Assembly (NCBI GenBank): GCA_905142475.1 | Contig: LR990730.1 | Location: forward strand, 1,116,001 to 1,180,000 | From: Xanthomonas hydrangeae | Lineage (GTDB): Bacteria > Pseudomonadota > Gammaproteobacteria > Xanthomonadales > Xanthomonadaceae | Reading direction: 5' to 3' | DNA: 64,000 nucleotides | In this document: positions 19,865 to 31,106 of the stretch, in pieces | Layout: each line of letters starts with the position of its first letter | Numbering within the stretch: position 1 is the first letter of the stretch | Program-made: the position numbers and the translations under genes | Notes under the pieces: generated by a model | Seen by the model: the letters and a program-made list of their open reading frames with translations, nothing else | Database searches by the model: none | What the model was told of the DNA's origin: nothing

Positions 19865-21829
19865 CTACTGGGGCGCGGCCGAAACAGCGGAAGCCGCTGC
19901 CGCGCCACCCAATTGCTCGCCGAGAAAGCGTTCGAGAGTGCGATAGAACGTCACCTGGTTGGCGTCCTTGTAGAAACCGTGTCCTTCCTTGGGAACAGCC
20001 ATCCATTGCGGCGCGTTGCCGCTGCGGGTCAGCGCCGCGCGCAAGCTCTTGGCCTGGGCGAATGGTGCGCGCTCGTCTTCTTCGCCGTGCACCAGCAGCA
20101 CCGGCACCTTGATGCGATCGGCGAGCATCACCGGCGAGTGCGCGGCCAGCTCGGCAACGTCGCGGCCGATGGCGCGTTCCAGATAATGCATGCCGTAGTC
20201 GCTGCGATTGATGTCGCCCTTGCTGTACATCATCTGCAGATCGTAGATGCCGGCAACACCGACAGCGCAGCGGAACAACGCCGGTGCCTTGACCTGCACC
20301 ATCATTGCCGCATACGCACCGAAGCTGGCGCCATAGCTGCAGATGCGCGACTGATCGGCGAGCCCCTGGGCAACCGCCCAGCGCACGCCGTCGATCAGGT
20401 CGTCCTGGATACGTTCGCCCCACTGGCGATAACCAGCACGCTCGAACCGATTGCCGCGGCCAAGGCCGCCGCGGTAATTGACCTGCAGCACCAGATATCC
20501 GCGGCTGGCCAGGAACTGGGCGTCGGTATCGAAGGCCCAGCCATCTCCCTCGGCATGCGGGCCGCCGTGCGGCAGCAGGATCATCGGCAATGGCACACCC
20601 TTGGCGGCAGTGCCGGGCACGGTGAGTACGCCGTCCAGGGTCAGGCCGTCGCTGGCCTGAAACGTCACCATGCGGCGCTCGCTCATCTGCGCCGGCTGCA
20701 ATGCGTTGCGTGCCCTGATGACGAGTTTGAGCGTGTTGCTCGGTCGGTCGAACACGTACCACGCTCCTGCATCGCGATCGCTGTAGGCCTTGAGCAGCAG
20801 GCCATTGCCGTCCTCGGTGAAGTTGATGAAATCCACGTACTGACCGGACAAGGTCTGGCTCAGGCTACGGTGCAGTTGCGCTTCGGCAATGTCCTGCTCG
20901 ACATACCGCAGCGTTGGACGCCCCGGTCCCAGCCGTGCGGCAAACGGCGTTTGCGGCGCCGAGCTCCATTGCAGGTCGTCTACGTCATAGAACGGGTCCG
21001 AGGCGAGCACGCTGCGTTGCTGGCCATCGGGGTCGCTGGCGACCAGAGCCGTAGGGCCACCAGCCTCGTTGTACCAGCCATAGACGCGCCCCGGCTGTCG
21101 CGCAAAGGCGATCGGGCGCCAGCTCGCCTGCACCTGGGGCATCGGCGACCAGCCGTTGCCCGCACGCCGGAACAACAGCGAGTTGTCGTTGTCGTCGGTG
21201 CCATATGCGTACTGCGGCACGCCATCGTGGTCGAGGACGAACCTCAGATCGGGCACGTCGATGTCGGCCATCAAGCGATGCGTGGTCGTGGTCGCGTCGA
21301 CGTCGTATAGCATCGAGTGGCGCGAATCCAGCGACAGACGCCGCATATAGAAATGGCCGTTGCGACGACTGGGCAGGCCCTCGATGTAGCCGAACCCGCG
21401 CTCCAGCCCCGCGTTGCGGGTGCTCTGCAGATAGCCGTAGACATAGCGCTGATTGCTGCCGTCCAGGTCGGTGGCGATGATCTCGCCCATCGGCATGGGC
21501 TCTTCCAGCGAGCCGAGCTTGCGCCCCTTGCCGATCACCAGGCGACGCTCACTGACCCAGGCGATGCGCACCGGCAGTTCGTAGCGCGGCAGGCGCAGCA
21601 TCGTGGTGGATTGCATGTCGGCGATGCGGTAAACCACCAACGCGTAATTGCCGTCCCCTAGATCCGCACTGACCGCCAGATGCTTGCCATCGGGCGACAT
21701 GGAGGGCGAGGAGATCGGGCCCGACTCGACGAAAGCTTCCACTGGCGGCGGGGACGCAGCCAGTGCGCCACCGCTCAGCACTCCCAGCAGCATCGCCGCT
21801 GCCCAGGCACACCATTGCATCCGTTGCAT
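19865..21829 (-). CDS. S9 family (prolyl oligopeptidase-type) peptidase, exported
   Basis: 654 residues. Signal peptide ending SGGALA, then a beta-propeller and an alpha/beta-hydrolase domain from about residue 400. The catalytic triad can be placed: Ser502 in YGASFGAY, Asp585 in HGEEDERAP and His617 in KEGHGFYK. These enzymes cleave short peptides, often after proline or as dipeptidyl-peptidases. Its stop is 9 bases from that of the convergent chemoreceptor gene. It may contribute to periplasmic peptide use along with the neighbouring gamma-glutamyltransferase and receptors; that is inference. Confidence 0.92.
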   Translation of the reverse strand: MQRMQWCAWAAAMLLGVLSGGALAASPPPVEAFVESGPISSPSMSPDGKHLAVSADLGDGNYALVVYRIADMQSTTMLRLPRYELPVRIAWVSERRLVIGKGRKLGSLEEPMPMGEIIATDLDGSNQRYVYGYLQSTRNAGLERGFGYIEGLPSRRNGHFYMRRLSLDSRHSMLYDVDATTTTHRLMADIDVPDLRFVLDHDGVPQYAYGTDDNDNSLLFRRAGNGWSPMPQVQASWRPIAFARQPGRVYGWYNEAGGPTALVASDPDGQQRSVLASDPFYDVDDLQWSSAPQTPFAARLGPGRPTLRYVEQDIAEAQLHRSLSQTLSGQYVDFINFTEDGNGLLLKAYSDRDAGAWYVFDRPSNTLKLVIRARNALQPAQMSERRMVTFQASDGLTLDGVLTVPGTAAKGVPLPMILLPHGGPHAEGDGWAFDTDAQFLASRGYLVLQVNYRGGLGRGNRFERAGYRQWGERIQDDLIDGVRWAVAQGLADQSRICSYGASFGAYAAMMVQVKAPALFRCAVGVAGIYDLQMMYSKGDINRSDYGMHYLERAIGRDVAELAAHSPVMLADRIKVPVLLVHGEEDERAPFAQAKSLRAALTRSGNAPQWMAVPKEGHGFYKDANQVTFYRTLERFLGEQLGGAAAASAVSAAPQ

Positions 21830-21895
21830 TTGCGTCGTCCGTTTTATTTCACTGAACGATAACGAAACGGCACTGGCGGTGACAAGTGGGCGACG

Positions 21896-21922
21896 AAAAA
21901 AAAGCCGCCGAAGATCGGCGGC
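21896..21922 (-). terminator. Minus-strand intrinsic terminator with eight T
   Basis: GCCGCCGA / TCGGCGGC, 3-base loop, followed on the minus strand by TTTTTTTT. It lies between the receptor gene and the S9 peptidase, 67 bases before the peptidase start, and is preceded by a pyrimidine run CTGCTCTCTCTCCC. Since another hairpin already follows the receptor gene, it may end a short separate transcript. Confidence 0.75.
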
Positions 21923-22054
21923 AGGGAGAGAGAGCAGGTTTCTTGTTTTAGTGACTGCAGGCTAGCGGTGCGATGTGCCGTGGAAATGTCCTCGCATGCC
22001 GCCATCGCGGTGCTGCGTGCCAAGCGACCCGCCACGTGTCAGCGCTGGCATAAA

Positions 22055-22083
22055 CACAACGACGCCCGAAGGCGGCCGTTGTG
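22055..22083 (-). terminator. Terminator-like hairpin after the TonB-dependent receptor gene
   Basis: CACAACG / CGTTGTG with an inner CGCC-TTCG-GGCG stem-loop (UUCG tetraloop), followed by TTTATG. 47 bases after the receptor stop. Confidence 0.6.
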
Positions 22084-22130
22084 ACGACACACATGTCCAG
22101 ACAGTGGATCAGCGCGTCAACGGCGGCGGA

Positions 22131-24929
22131 TCAGAAGCGCTGGGTGTATTGCAGGTAGCTGTAGCGCCCCGGAATGGCATAGGCCGAATCGAACGAGTTG
22201 GCAGAGGCGCTGAGCGCTACCGGCGGGTCGCGGTCGAAGACGTTGTTCAAGCCCACACGTACGGTGGCATTCCACGGCAATTGATAAGACACCTGCATGT
22301 CGTTGAAGGCAGTGGCCGCGACGTGGCGATAGTTGCCGTTGTCATCCAGTTCCGAGTCGTCGTCCTGCATGCCCGAGTAGTAACGCACGGCCCAGTTGGC
22401 GGCCAGATTGCCGTAGCTCCAGTCCAGGGTGAGCGTGCCGCGCGTGCGCCAGTTCGGGTTATCGGTGTGGTAGATGCCGTTGTAGCTCTCCCAGGCCGAA
22501 TTGTCGTCCTGCTTCTGCTCGTTGACGGCCACGTAGGTCGAATCCAGCGTAAGCATGAACTGGCCGATCGCAGTTTCCGGCAGCTTGTAGCGCGCGGTGA
22601 AGTCGTAGCCTTGCATGCGTTGCTCGCCGACGTTCACCGGCTGGATCACCAGGCCGGTGATGGCGCCGGTGGCATCGCGCGTGACCAGATCGCAGAACGC
22701 CGACACATTGAACTCATAGCACTGCGACAGGATCTGGTTGGCGCTGAATTTAGTGATCGCGTCGGTGATCTTGATCTTCCACCAATCCAGCGACAGATCC
22801 AGGCCTTGCACCGCGGCAGGGCTGTAGACGAAACCGAATGTGGTGTTCTTGGATTTTTCCGGCTGCAGGTTGGCGTTACTGGTGTAGGTGAACGGATAGA
22901 TGGTCTGGCCGGAGTTGCCGTTGGCGCTGTTGTATTCGGCGACGTAGTTCGCCGGTACACCACCGCTTGCACATGCCGGAGCAATCGCGCTGGTGTAGGA
23001 CGTGCTGTTGGTCGAGCAGGGATCCGAATACGTATCGAAGCTGTCCGATGCGCCCAGATACAGATTTTCGATCGATGGCGCGCGGAAACCGGTGGCGTAG
23101 TTGCCGCGTATCAACAGGTCGGCGACCGGTTTCCACTTGAAACCGAACTTGCTGTTGGTGGTGCTGCCGAAGGTGTTGTAGTCGGAGTAACGCACCGCTG
23201 CGCTCAACTCCAGCAATTGCGCACCGGCCATGTCTTTCAATAGCGGAATCGCCACTTCGGTGTAATAGTCGTTGGGCGTGTACGAGCCGGAAGTCGGGGT
23301 GAACGCATTGCCCGAGGTATAGCCGGCTGAGATCAACGCATCCGGCGAGGAGAAGCCGCTTTCTTCGCGATGTTCGACGCCGGCCGCAAAGCTCATCCAA
23401 CCGGCGGGAAGTTCGAACAAGTCGCCGGTGATGTTGGCGGTCACGCTGCTGTTCTTGTACTGATAGGTGTTGTGCGCGGTGAACAGGATGTAGTCCAGCA
23501 TTTCCTGGGTCACGCCACCGGCCGGCGACAGGGGATTGAACGGCACGCAGCCGGCGATCACCGCGCCACCGCTGTCCAGGCACGACACCGTGCCGTTGAC
23601 GATGCCGGATGCACCAAGTGCATTGCCGAGGTTGAGCAGATTGACATCGCCATACTGCGTTTCAGTTTGATCGGTTTGATTGTGCGCAAAGCCCACGTCC
23701 CAACTGAACTGCCTGTCCGCGAATTGGAAGTCGCCTTCCAGCCCGGTGTAGACGTGCGAGGTCTTGACGTCCTGCTGATAGGTGCGCGCGAATTCGGTCA
23801 ACCGGTGTGACCAGCCCACATCGCGCCCGTCGCCGCCGTAGGCGCTGTTGTACGGGTTGTAGTAGCTGTCGCCACTCATCAGGATGCCGGTGTTGACCGA
23901 GGCCAGCGGAAAGCCGGCCAACCGCTGCGAGGATTGGCGGCGGTTGTAGAGCCCGTCGAACTTGAAACGCACGTTGTCGGTGAGTGCGTAGTTGCCTTGC
24001 ACATAGAGCGCATCGCGCTTCTGCGGCGTGACCAGATAATTGTCCTTGGCGTAGTTGTAGCCGTACTCGGAGGTGTTGAAGGCGGTGTATTGATCCAGTC
24101 CGTAGCGTGGGTAGTTGCTGTCGCCGCTGGCGGTCGCGCTGCCGGGCAGCACCGTCCACGCACCGCTGTTGCCATCTGCACGTAGACGGCCGCTGGCCGA
24201 GTAGCTGCTGTAGGCCGACGAACCGGCGCCGTACACCGGCTCTGCGGATATTTCGCGATCGCCTGCCATCACCGCATCTTCGGTGACGCTGGACAGACCG
24301 ATCACCAGATTGCCGCGCTCGCTGGTGGCGCCCACGGTGGCATCGAAGGAAGTGCGCTGCCCATCGCCCTGGCCGTACTGGCCAACGTAGGCATTGACTT
24401 CGGCACCATCGAAATCGCTGCGCGTGATGATGTTGACCACACCGGCAATCGCATCGGAGCCATAGATCGACGAGGCGCCGTCCTTGAGCACTTCTACGCG
24501 CTCCACGATCGCCGAGGGAATGGTGTTCAGATCCACCGAGCCGGACAGGCCCGATACCCAGCGCCGCCCGTTGACCAGCACCAAGGTGCGCGATGCGCCG
24601 AGATTGCGCAGGCTCACCGTTGCCGAGCCATCGCCGCCGTTATTGACGGTGGAGTTCATCGTCGCGCCGTTGGAGGGAATGCGCTTGAGCACATCGGCCA
24701 CCGAGGTCAGGCCCTGTTTTTCGATGTCCTGTCGCGTGAGCACCAGCACCGGTTGCGAATTTTCCACATCGACCGAGCGGATGCGCGAGCCGGTGACTTC
24801 GATCTTGTCCAGGTTGGTCGGACTCTTATCGGTCTGTTCCTGGGCCACAGCACTATTGGTGACGCACAGGCCAATGGCGATTGCGAGCGAACCCCGACGC
24901 AGGGTCGGGTGGAGCATGGGCATATTCAT
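22131..24929 (-). CDS. TonB-dependent outer membrane receptor (1)
   Basis: About 932 residues. Signal peptide ending CVTNSAVA, then a plug domain (LDKIEVTGSRIRSVDVENSQ, then VADVLKRIP, VLVNGRRWVSGL) and a long 22-strand barrel ending YSYLQYTQRF with the terminal Phe used for outer-membrane assembly. Imports a ligand using TonB energy. It shares the GSRIRSVDVE start with the receptor at 31107 and is probably a paralogue. The start is taken as ATG 24929 (MNMPMLHPTLRRG); the frame is open upstream. The substrate is unknown; nearby peptidases and thiC do not settle it. Confidence 0.9.
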   Translation of the reverse strand: MNMPMLHPTLRRGSLAIAIGLCVTNSAVAQEQTDKSPTNLDKIEVTGSRIRSVDVENSQPVLVLTRQDIEKQGLTSVADVLKRIPSNGATMNSTVNNGGDGSATVSLRNLGASRTLVLVNGRRWVSGLSGSVDLNTIPSAIVERVEVLKDGASSIYGSDAIAGVVNIITRSDFDGAEVNAYVGQYGQGDGQRTSFDATVGATSERGNLVIGLSSVTEDAVMAGDREISAEPVYGAGSSAYSSYSASGRLRADGNSGAWTVLPGSATASGDSNYPRYGLDQYTAFNTSEYGYNYAKDNYLVTPQKRDALYVQGNYALTDNVRFKFDGLYNRRQSSQRLAGFPLASVNTGILMSGDSYYNPYNSAYGGDGRDVGWSHRLTEFARTYQQDVKTSHVYTGLEGDFQFADRQFSWDVGFAHNQTDQTETQYGDVNLLNLGNALGASGIVNGTVSCLDSGGAVIAGCVPFNPLSPAGGVTQEMLDYILFTAHNTYQYKNSSVTANITGDLFELPAGWMSFAAGVEHREESGFSSPDALISAGYTSGNAFTPTSGSYTPNDYYTEVAIPLLKDMAGAQLLELSAAVRYSDYNTFGSTTNSKFGFKWKPVADLLIRGNYATGFRAPSIENLYLGASDSFDTYSDPCSTNSTSYTSAIAPACASGGVPANYVAEYNSANGNSGQTIYPFTYTSNANLQPEKSKNTTFGFVYSPAAVQGLDLSLDWWKIKITDAITKFSANQILSQCYEFNVSAFCDLVTRDATGAITGLVIQPVNVGEQRMQGYDFTARYKLPETAIGQFMLTLDSTYVAVNEQKQDDNSAWESYNGIYHTDNPNWRTRGTLTLDWSYGNLAANWAVRYYSGMQDDDSELDDNGNYRHVAATAFNDMQVSYQLPWNATVRVGLNNVFDRDPPVALSASANSFDSAYAIPGRYSYLQYTQRF

Positions 24930-25053
24930 GTGTACGGCGGTTCCCGGTAAAGGAGGAGACGAGGCGATCCCGTTGAATGACACCGCCGCGGCATGCGATT
25001 TCATCTGCATGACACGAAGGCTTAGCGGGAATTTAACGAGCGGGTGTCGCCAC

Positions 25054-25074
25054 CGTTTTTCGCGAATCGGCGCC
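25054..25074 (-). promoter_or_regulatory. Diverged copy of the AraC-locus repeat word
   Basis: The minus strand reads GGCGCCGATTCGCGAAAAAC, close to the GCGCCAGATTCGGCAAAAC seen before the AraC gene. It is oriented toward receptor (1), about 125-145 bases upstream of its ATG. Similarity is imperfect, so this is tentative. Confidence 0.3.
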
Positions 25075-25209
25075 TTGTTGCGGCGCAACGCGCGCAATGC
25101 GTGGGCGCGCCATGCCGTGCCGGCGCATCGATGCGCGTGTGCCGCGTTGACCTGCGATGACGTGCGCGGACACATGCCACGAGCGGGTGCGATGTGGTTT
25201 AATCGCCGC

Positions 25210-27296
<2,087 letters not shown>

Positions 27297-27693
27297 CACT
27301 GTGTGCAATGACTGTCGGCCGCGCGATCCAAAGGCTGCTTAAGAAAAATTCAGCTTCGCATTAGACAGAACGCGTCACGGTGCGCAAGTGCCGTTGCGCG
27401 GACTGCCTGCAAGCGGTTACAGCACATCAGCATCTCAGGGCATTTACCTGAATCGCAGATAAAAAAATCGCGCCAAAGGCGCGAAGGGGAACGTCGTAAT
27501 CATTTGAATTCGTCGGCGAGAGAGAGAGCCTGACGTCGCCACCTGTCGTAGGAAGCAACGAGGCATAGCGTAAAATTTGCACCAATTGGATGCATGACAC
27601 AGTTGGTCGTGGTCCTTTGCTGAATTTGGCGTTTCGCGCAATGTGCGTGATGCGTTCTTTGTCGTCCTTGCATGCCGATGCGTTCTGTTGCCG
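27297..27693. other. Gene-poor gap between thiC and the CadC-like regulator
   Basis: No coding frame with credible codon use. It holds an orphan minus-strand terminator (27461-27484), upstream of which (27485-27600, minus strand) there is a pyrimidine-rich stretch GCTCTCTCTCTCGCC that could belong to a small RNA, and the promoter region of the + strand regulator. Confidence 0.5.
27461..27484 (-). terminator. Orphan minus-strand intrinsic terminator
   Basis: TCGCGCC / GGCGCGA, 3-base loop, followed on the minus strand by TTTTTTTATC. No minus-strand gene lies upstream of it before 27694, which suggests a short non-coding transcript or a barrier to antisense transcription into thiC. Confidence 0.75.
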
Positions 27694-30054
27694 ATGAGTG
27701 TTTCTCCCGCTAATGCAATGTCATCGGGTTGGCTGCGTGTCGGTCAGTGCGTGGTCGATATCGCCTCGCGCGAAGTGCACGTTCCTGGTGCGAAGAGGGC
27801 GCCACGGCTGGCGCCGAAATCCTTGGCGGTGTTGCTGACCCTGGCCCGCCAGCCGGGGCAGGTGGTGACGCGCGAGCAGTTGCTCGCCGAGGTCTGGCCC
27901 AGCACCTTGCCGAGCAACGATGTGGTGACCCAGGCAGTCACCCAATTGCGCAAGGCACTCGCCAGCCACGGAGGCCAGCGCTCCGAGCATATCGAGACCA
28001 TCGCCAAGACCGGCTATCGCCTGATGGCGCCGGTGGTGTGGGAAGCGCCGGCCGATGTTTCAAGGCATGCGGTTGCAGGCGCGCCTCCTGCAATGCCGTC
28101 GAGCGGTCTACAGACCGATGTCGATGCGTCTCCTGCGGTCAATGACATGGCCTCGTCGCAGCAACCTGAGGCTATCAGCGAGCGCTACGCAGCATCGTCG
28201 GCCGTCGCGCCAGATGCATCGCGCAAACGCCGCCGGATAGCATTGGTGATCGCCGCGGTGGCCGTGCTGGTGCTGCTTGGACTGGTTGCGCACACGCTGT
28301 GGCTGCGAGCGCCAGTGGAGGGCGCCGCGGCGTCGTCTGCAGTGCTGGGCAGCCCAAAACGCCCGTACCAGATCATCACCGCAGGTGGCGGTTTCGATCT
28401 CACACCAAGCTTGTCGCCGGATGGGGCGATGGTGGCCTATGCGTCGCTGACCAGTGATCGCGCCGGCACTTCGATCCTGGTCAAGACCACCGATAACGCC
28501 TATCCGCGGGTGCTGGACACGCCGGCGGCGGGCATCTCCGATCGACTGCCGGCCTGGTCGCCGGATGGTCGCGAAATCGCCTTCTCGCGGCAGGCGCCGG
28601 ATGGCAGCTGTCGCATCATGATCGCCGCCGCAAACGGCCCGGCTGCCGCGCGTGAAGTGGTGCGTTGCGATGGTGCGGACATGCTGAGTTTCAGCTGGTC
28701 GCCAGACGGCAGCGGCTTGTTGTTCGGCAGCATGACCGGCGCGCAGGGTGCACCGCGCATTCGCCGCCTGGATCTGGAAACCGGGCAGTGGCAGCCACTG
28801 GTCTACAGCGCGCAGCCGCAGGATTTCGATTACGCACCGCGCTATTCGCCGGACGGGCACTGGATCGTGTTCCTGCGTAATCCACAACTGGGCGATCTGT
28901 GGCGCATCCCCGCAACCGGTGGCACCGCCGAGCGCCTCACTCACGACAACGCCGATATCCGCGGCTGGAGCTGGTTGCCGGATGGCAGCGGATTGATCTT
29001 CGGGCGCCGTGTGGACAGCGAGGCGCGCTTGTATCGACTCGACCTGCGCGACCGCAGCCTGTACGACCTGGGTGTGGACGACGCCCAGGCGCCGGACGTG
29101 GCACAGAACCATCTGGTGTTCGTGCAACGCAAACCGCAGTTCGGCGTCTACCAGGTCATTCGCGACCCCATGAATGGCGGTTACATCCGACGCCGTTTGT
29201 TTCCCTCCAGCGGGCGCGACGACCAGCCGATGATCGCGCCGGATGGACGCCAGCTGATCTTCGCCTCCAATCGTTCCGGTGCGTATGGGCTTTGGTGGGG
29301 CGATGTCGGCAAGCCGGGTTCGGTGCGCCTGATCGAAGGGCTGCGGCCGGATTCGCGCCAGGCCGCCGATTGGTCGGCCGATTCGCAACGCGTGCTGGTC
29401 AGCGGCAGCGATGCGGACGGGCATGCGGCCCTGTTCGAGGTCACCCCGAGCAGCGGCAAGGTGGTGCGTCTGCCGGTGCCGCAACCGCGGCCGTTGCAGG
29501 CAATCCACCTTCCCGATCCCAATCAATTGCTGGTGCTCGCTGCGGCAGAAGACGGGCACACCTTCGCCACCCTGTACGACAGACGCAGCAGTCCGTGGCG
29601 TGCGATCGCATCGCTGCAGGACGTCTCGCAGTTGCGCCTGGACCGCATCACCGGGCAGGTGCTGCTGACGCGTCTGACCGGTGGCGGCTTATGGCAGATC
29701 GCGCCCACCTTGGCAGCCCAGACCTTGCAGTCGATCGATCCCCGGCAGCCATCGCGCTGGCGTTATCGCAGTTGGGCAGCAGGAGCGCACGGCCAGCTGC
29801 ATTACCTGTCGTCCAACGACAGCTGTGCCACGCATGACAGCGACTTGCGCAGCGGGCACGGGCAGTGTCTGGATGTGAGCAAGTTCACCACCATCAACGG
29901 CTTCAGCGTGGACCAGCGCAGTGGCGCACTGTACGTGACGCTGGCAGAAGAAGACGGCAGCGCGATTGCCTTCATGCCGTTGCCGCAACGTGCGGCAGTG
30001 ACCACCGGTTTCATCTCCAACGCGTTGTTGTTACTCAGGAAATTGGCTTCGTAA
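27694..30054 (+). CDS. CadC/ToxR-like membrane-spanning transcriptional regulator with PD40 propeller
   Basis: About 786 residues. An OmpR/PhoB-type winged helix fills residues 10-110 (LAPKSLAVLLTLARQPGQVV, then VVTQAVTQLRKAL, IETIAKTGYRL). After a linker there is one membrane helix at about 180-205 (IALVIAAVAVLVLLGLVAHT). The periplasmic part has at least seven TolB/PD40 blades with the motif WSPDG (SPDGAMVAYAS, WSPDGREIAF, YSPDGHWIVF, APDGRQLIFAS). It should read a periplasmic signal and act on DNA without a phosphorelay. Start chosen at ATG 27694; GTG 27643 and ATG 27718 are alternatives. It precedes an AraC gene and a TonB-dependent receptor, its likely targets. Confidence 0.85.
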   Translation: MSVSPANAMSSGWLRVGQCVVDIASREVHVPGAKRAPRLAPKSLAVLLTLARQPGQVVTREQLLAEVWPSTLPSNDVVTQAVTQLRKALASHGGQRSEHIETIAKTGYRLMAPVVWEAPADVSRHAVAGAPPAMPSSGLQTDVDASPAVNDMASSQQPEAISERYAASSAVAPDASRKRRRIALVIAAVAVLVLLGLVAHTLWLRAPVEGAAASSAVLGSPKRPYQIITAGGGFDLTPSLSPDGAMVAYASLTSDRAGTSILVKTTDNAYPRVLDTPAAGISDRLPAWSPDGREIAFSRQAPDGSCRIMIAAANGPAAAREVVRCDGADMLSFSWSPDGSGLLFGSMTGAQGAPRIRRLDLETGQWQPLVYSAQPQDFDYAPRYSPDGHWIVFLRNPQLGDLWRIPATGGTAERLTHDNADIRGWSWLPDGSGLIFGRRVDSEARLYRLDLRDRSLYDLGVDDAQAPDVAQNHLVFVQRKPQFGVYQVIRDPMNGGYIRRRLFPSSGRDDQPMIAPDGRQLIFASNRSGAYGLWWGDVGKPGSVRLIEGLRPDSRQAADWSADSQRVLVSGSDADGHAALFEVTPSSGKVVRLPVPQPRPLQAIHLPDPNQLLVLAAAEDGHTFATLYDRRSSPWRAIASLQDVSQLRLDRITGQVLLTRLTGGGLWQIAPTLAAQTLQSIDPRQPSRWRYRSWAAGAHGQLHYLSSNDSCATHDSDLRSGHGQCLDVSKFTTINGFSVDQRSGALYVTLAEEDGSAIAFMPLPQRAAVTTGFISNALLLLRKLAS

Positions 30055-30113
30055 GTTTTTCGGAAAGGCTTCGTGTCAATTTCGGCACACCTTCGTCATA
30101 ACTTCCTGACTCG

Positions 30114-30129
30114 CGCCAGATTCGGCAAA
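30114..30129 (+). promoter_or_regulatory. Repeat word upstream of the AraC gene, candidate operator
   Basis: CGCCAGATTCGGCAAA, 35 bases before the AraC ATG. An exact 16-base copy is at 30997-31012, upstream of receptor (2). Confidence 0.55.
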
Positions 30130-30164
30130 ACACTACGCCCTCTTTCGTACAGGGGGCTGCCAGC

Positions 30165-31058
30165 ATGCAACAGGTCATCACCGCAGATCGCGGGCTCGCA
30201 CTTTCACTGGATGGTGCGAGCGAGTCCACATCGACGACCTGTCTGGCGGTCTCGCGTCTGGGCAGCATCCGCACCATGGCCACCACCTTTACGTTGTGGG
30301 TGCAGTTGCGTGGCCGCGCATGGGTGGAATCCAAGGAAGGGCGCTTCCGTCTGCGTGCCGGCGACTGGATCGCCTTCGACAAGGACTCCCATCCCACGGT
30401 ACAAGCGGACCGCAACGCACTCTGTGTCGGTGTCAGTCTGGATAGTGAAAGCCTGCAATCGTTGTCCGAGTTGACCGATGCGACCTTGTATCCAGGTCGC
30501 AGCCAGCTCTCGCGTAGCGATCTGCGCATTGCATTGCGTCTATGGCGCAATGCGGCTGCACAAAACGGCAATGTGCCGGCGCGTCCGTTGCTGCTGCACC
30601 TGGTGGCGATGCAGCGCGATTTCATCGAACAGGAGCAGCGCTGCCCGGGTCGCTCGCGTAGCCGTCGCCGTCAGGTGTTTGGCCGCATGCAGCGCGCACG
30701 CATGTATCTGGAGGGCAACAGCGACCGCGTGGTGCGCATTGCCGAGCTGGCGCAGCTGACCAACTTCTCCAGTTGGTACGTCTCCAAGACGTTTCAGAGC
30801 CTGTACGAAGAGAGTCCCCAGGCCTTGTCGGCACGCCTGCGCCTGGAGCGTGCATCCGATTTGTTGCGCGATACCTCGATGATGATCGGCGAGGTTGCGG
30901 CGGCAAGTGGCTTCGACAATTGCTGCAGCTTTGCGCGTGCGTTTCGTGCGCGCTTCGGTGTCTCCGCATCGCGTTATCGCGACCAAACGACAAACCCGCC
31001 AGATTCGGCAAAGCCACGGAACGTGACGCGCAAAGCGACGATGTTCACGCAATCGTAA
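30165..31058 (+). CDS. AraC family transcriptional regulator
   Basis: 297 residues. The C-terminal pair of helix-turn-helix motifs is clear at about residues 195-285 (VRIAELAQLTNFSSWYVSKT, then MIGEVAAASGFDNCCSFARA, RFGVSASRYRD). The N-terminal part looks like a cupin-type sensor (TFTLWVQLRGRAWVESKEGR). It lies 110 bases after the CadC-like gene and 48 bases before the receptor at 31107. The repeat word before it and inside its 3' end suggests it controls itself and the receptor; inference. Confidence 0.88.
   Translation: MQQVITADRGLALSLDGASESTSTTCLAVSRLGSIRTMATTFTLWVQLRGRAWVESKEGRFRLRAGDWIAFDKDSHPTVQADRNALCVGVSLDSESLQSLSELTDATLYPGRSQLSRSDLRIALRLWRNAAAQNGNVPARPLLLHLVAMQRDFIEQEQRCPGRSRSRRRQVFGRMQRARMYLEGNSDRVVRIAELAQLTNFSSWYVSKTFQSLYEESPQALSARLRLERASDLLRDTSMMIGEVAAASGFDNCCSFARAFRARFGVSASRYRDQTTNPPDSAKPRNVTRKATMFTQS
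30997..31012 (+). promoter_or_regulatory. Second exact copy of the AraC-locus repeat word
   Basis: CGCCAGATTCGGCAAA inside the last codons of the AraC gene, 94 bases before the ATG of receptor (2), a suitable place for an activator site. Confidence 0.55.
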
Positions 31059-31106
31059 TTTGCACGGGGGCGCTTAACGCGCCACTAACGAACCCTGGAG
31101 AGATTG

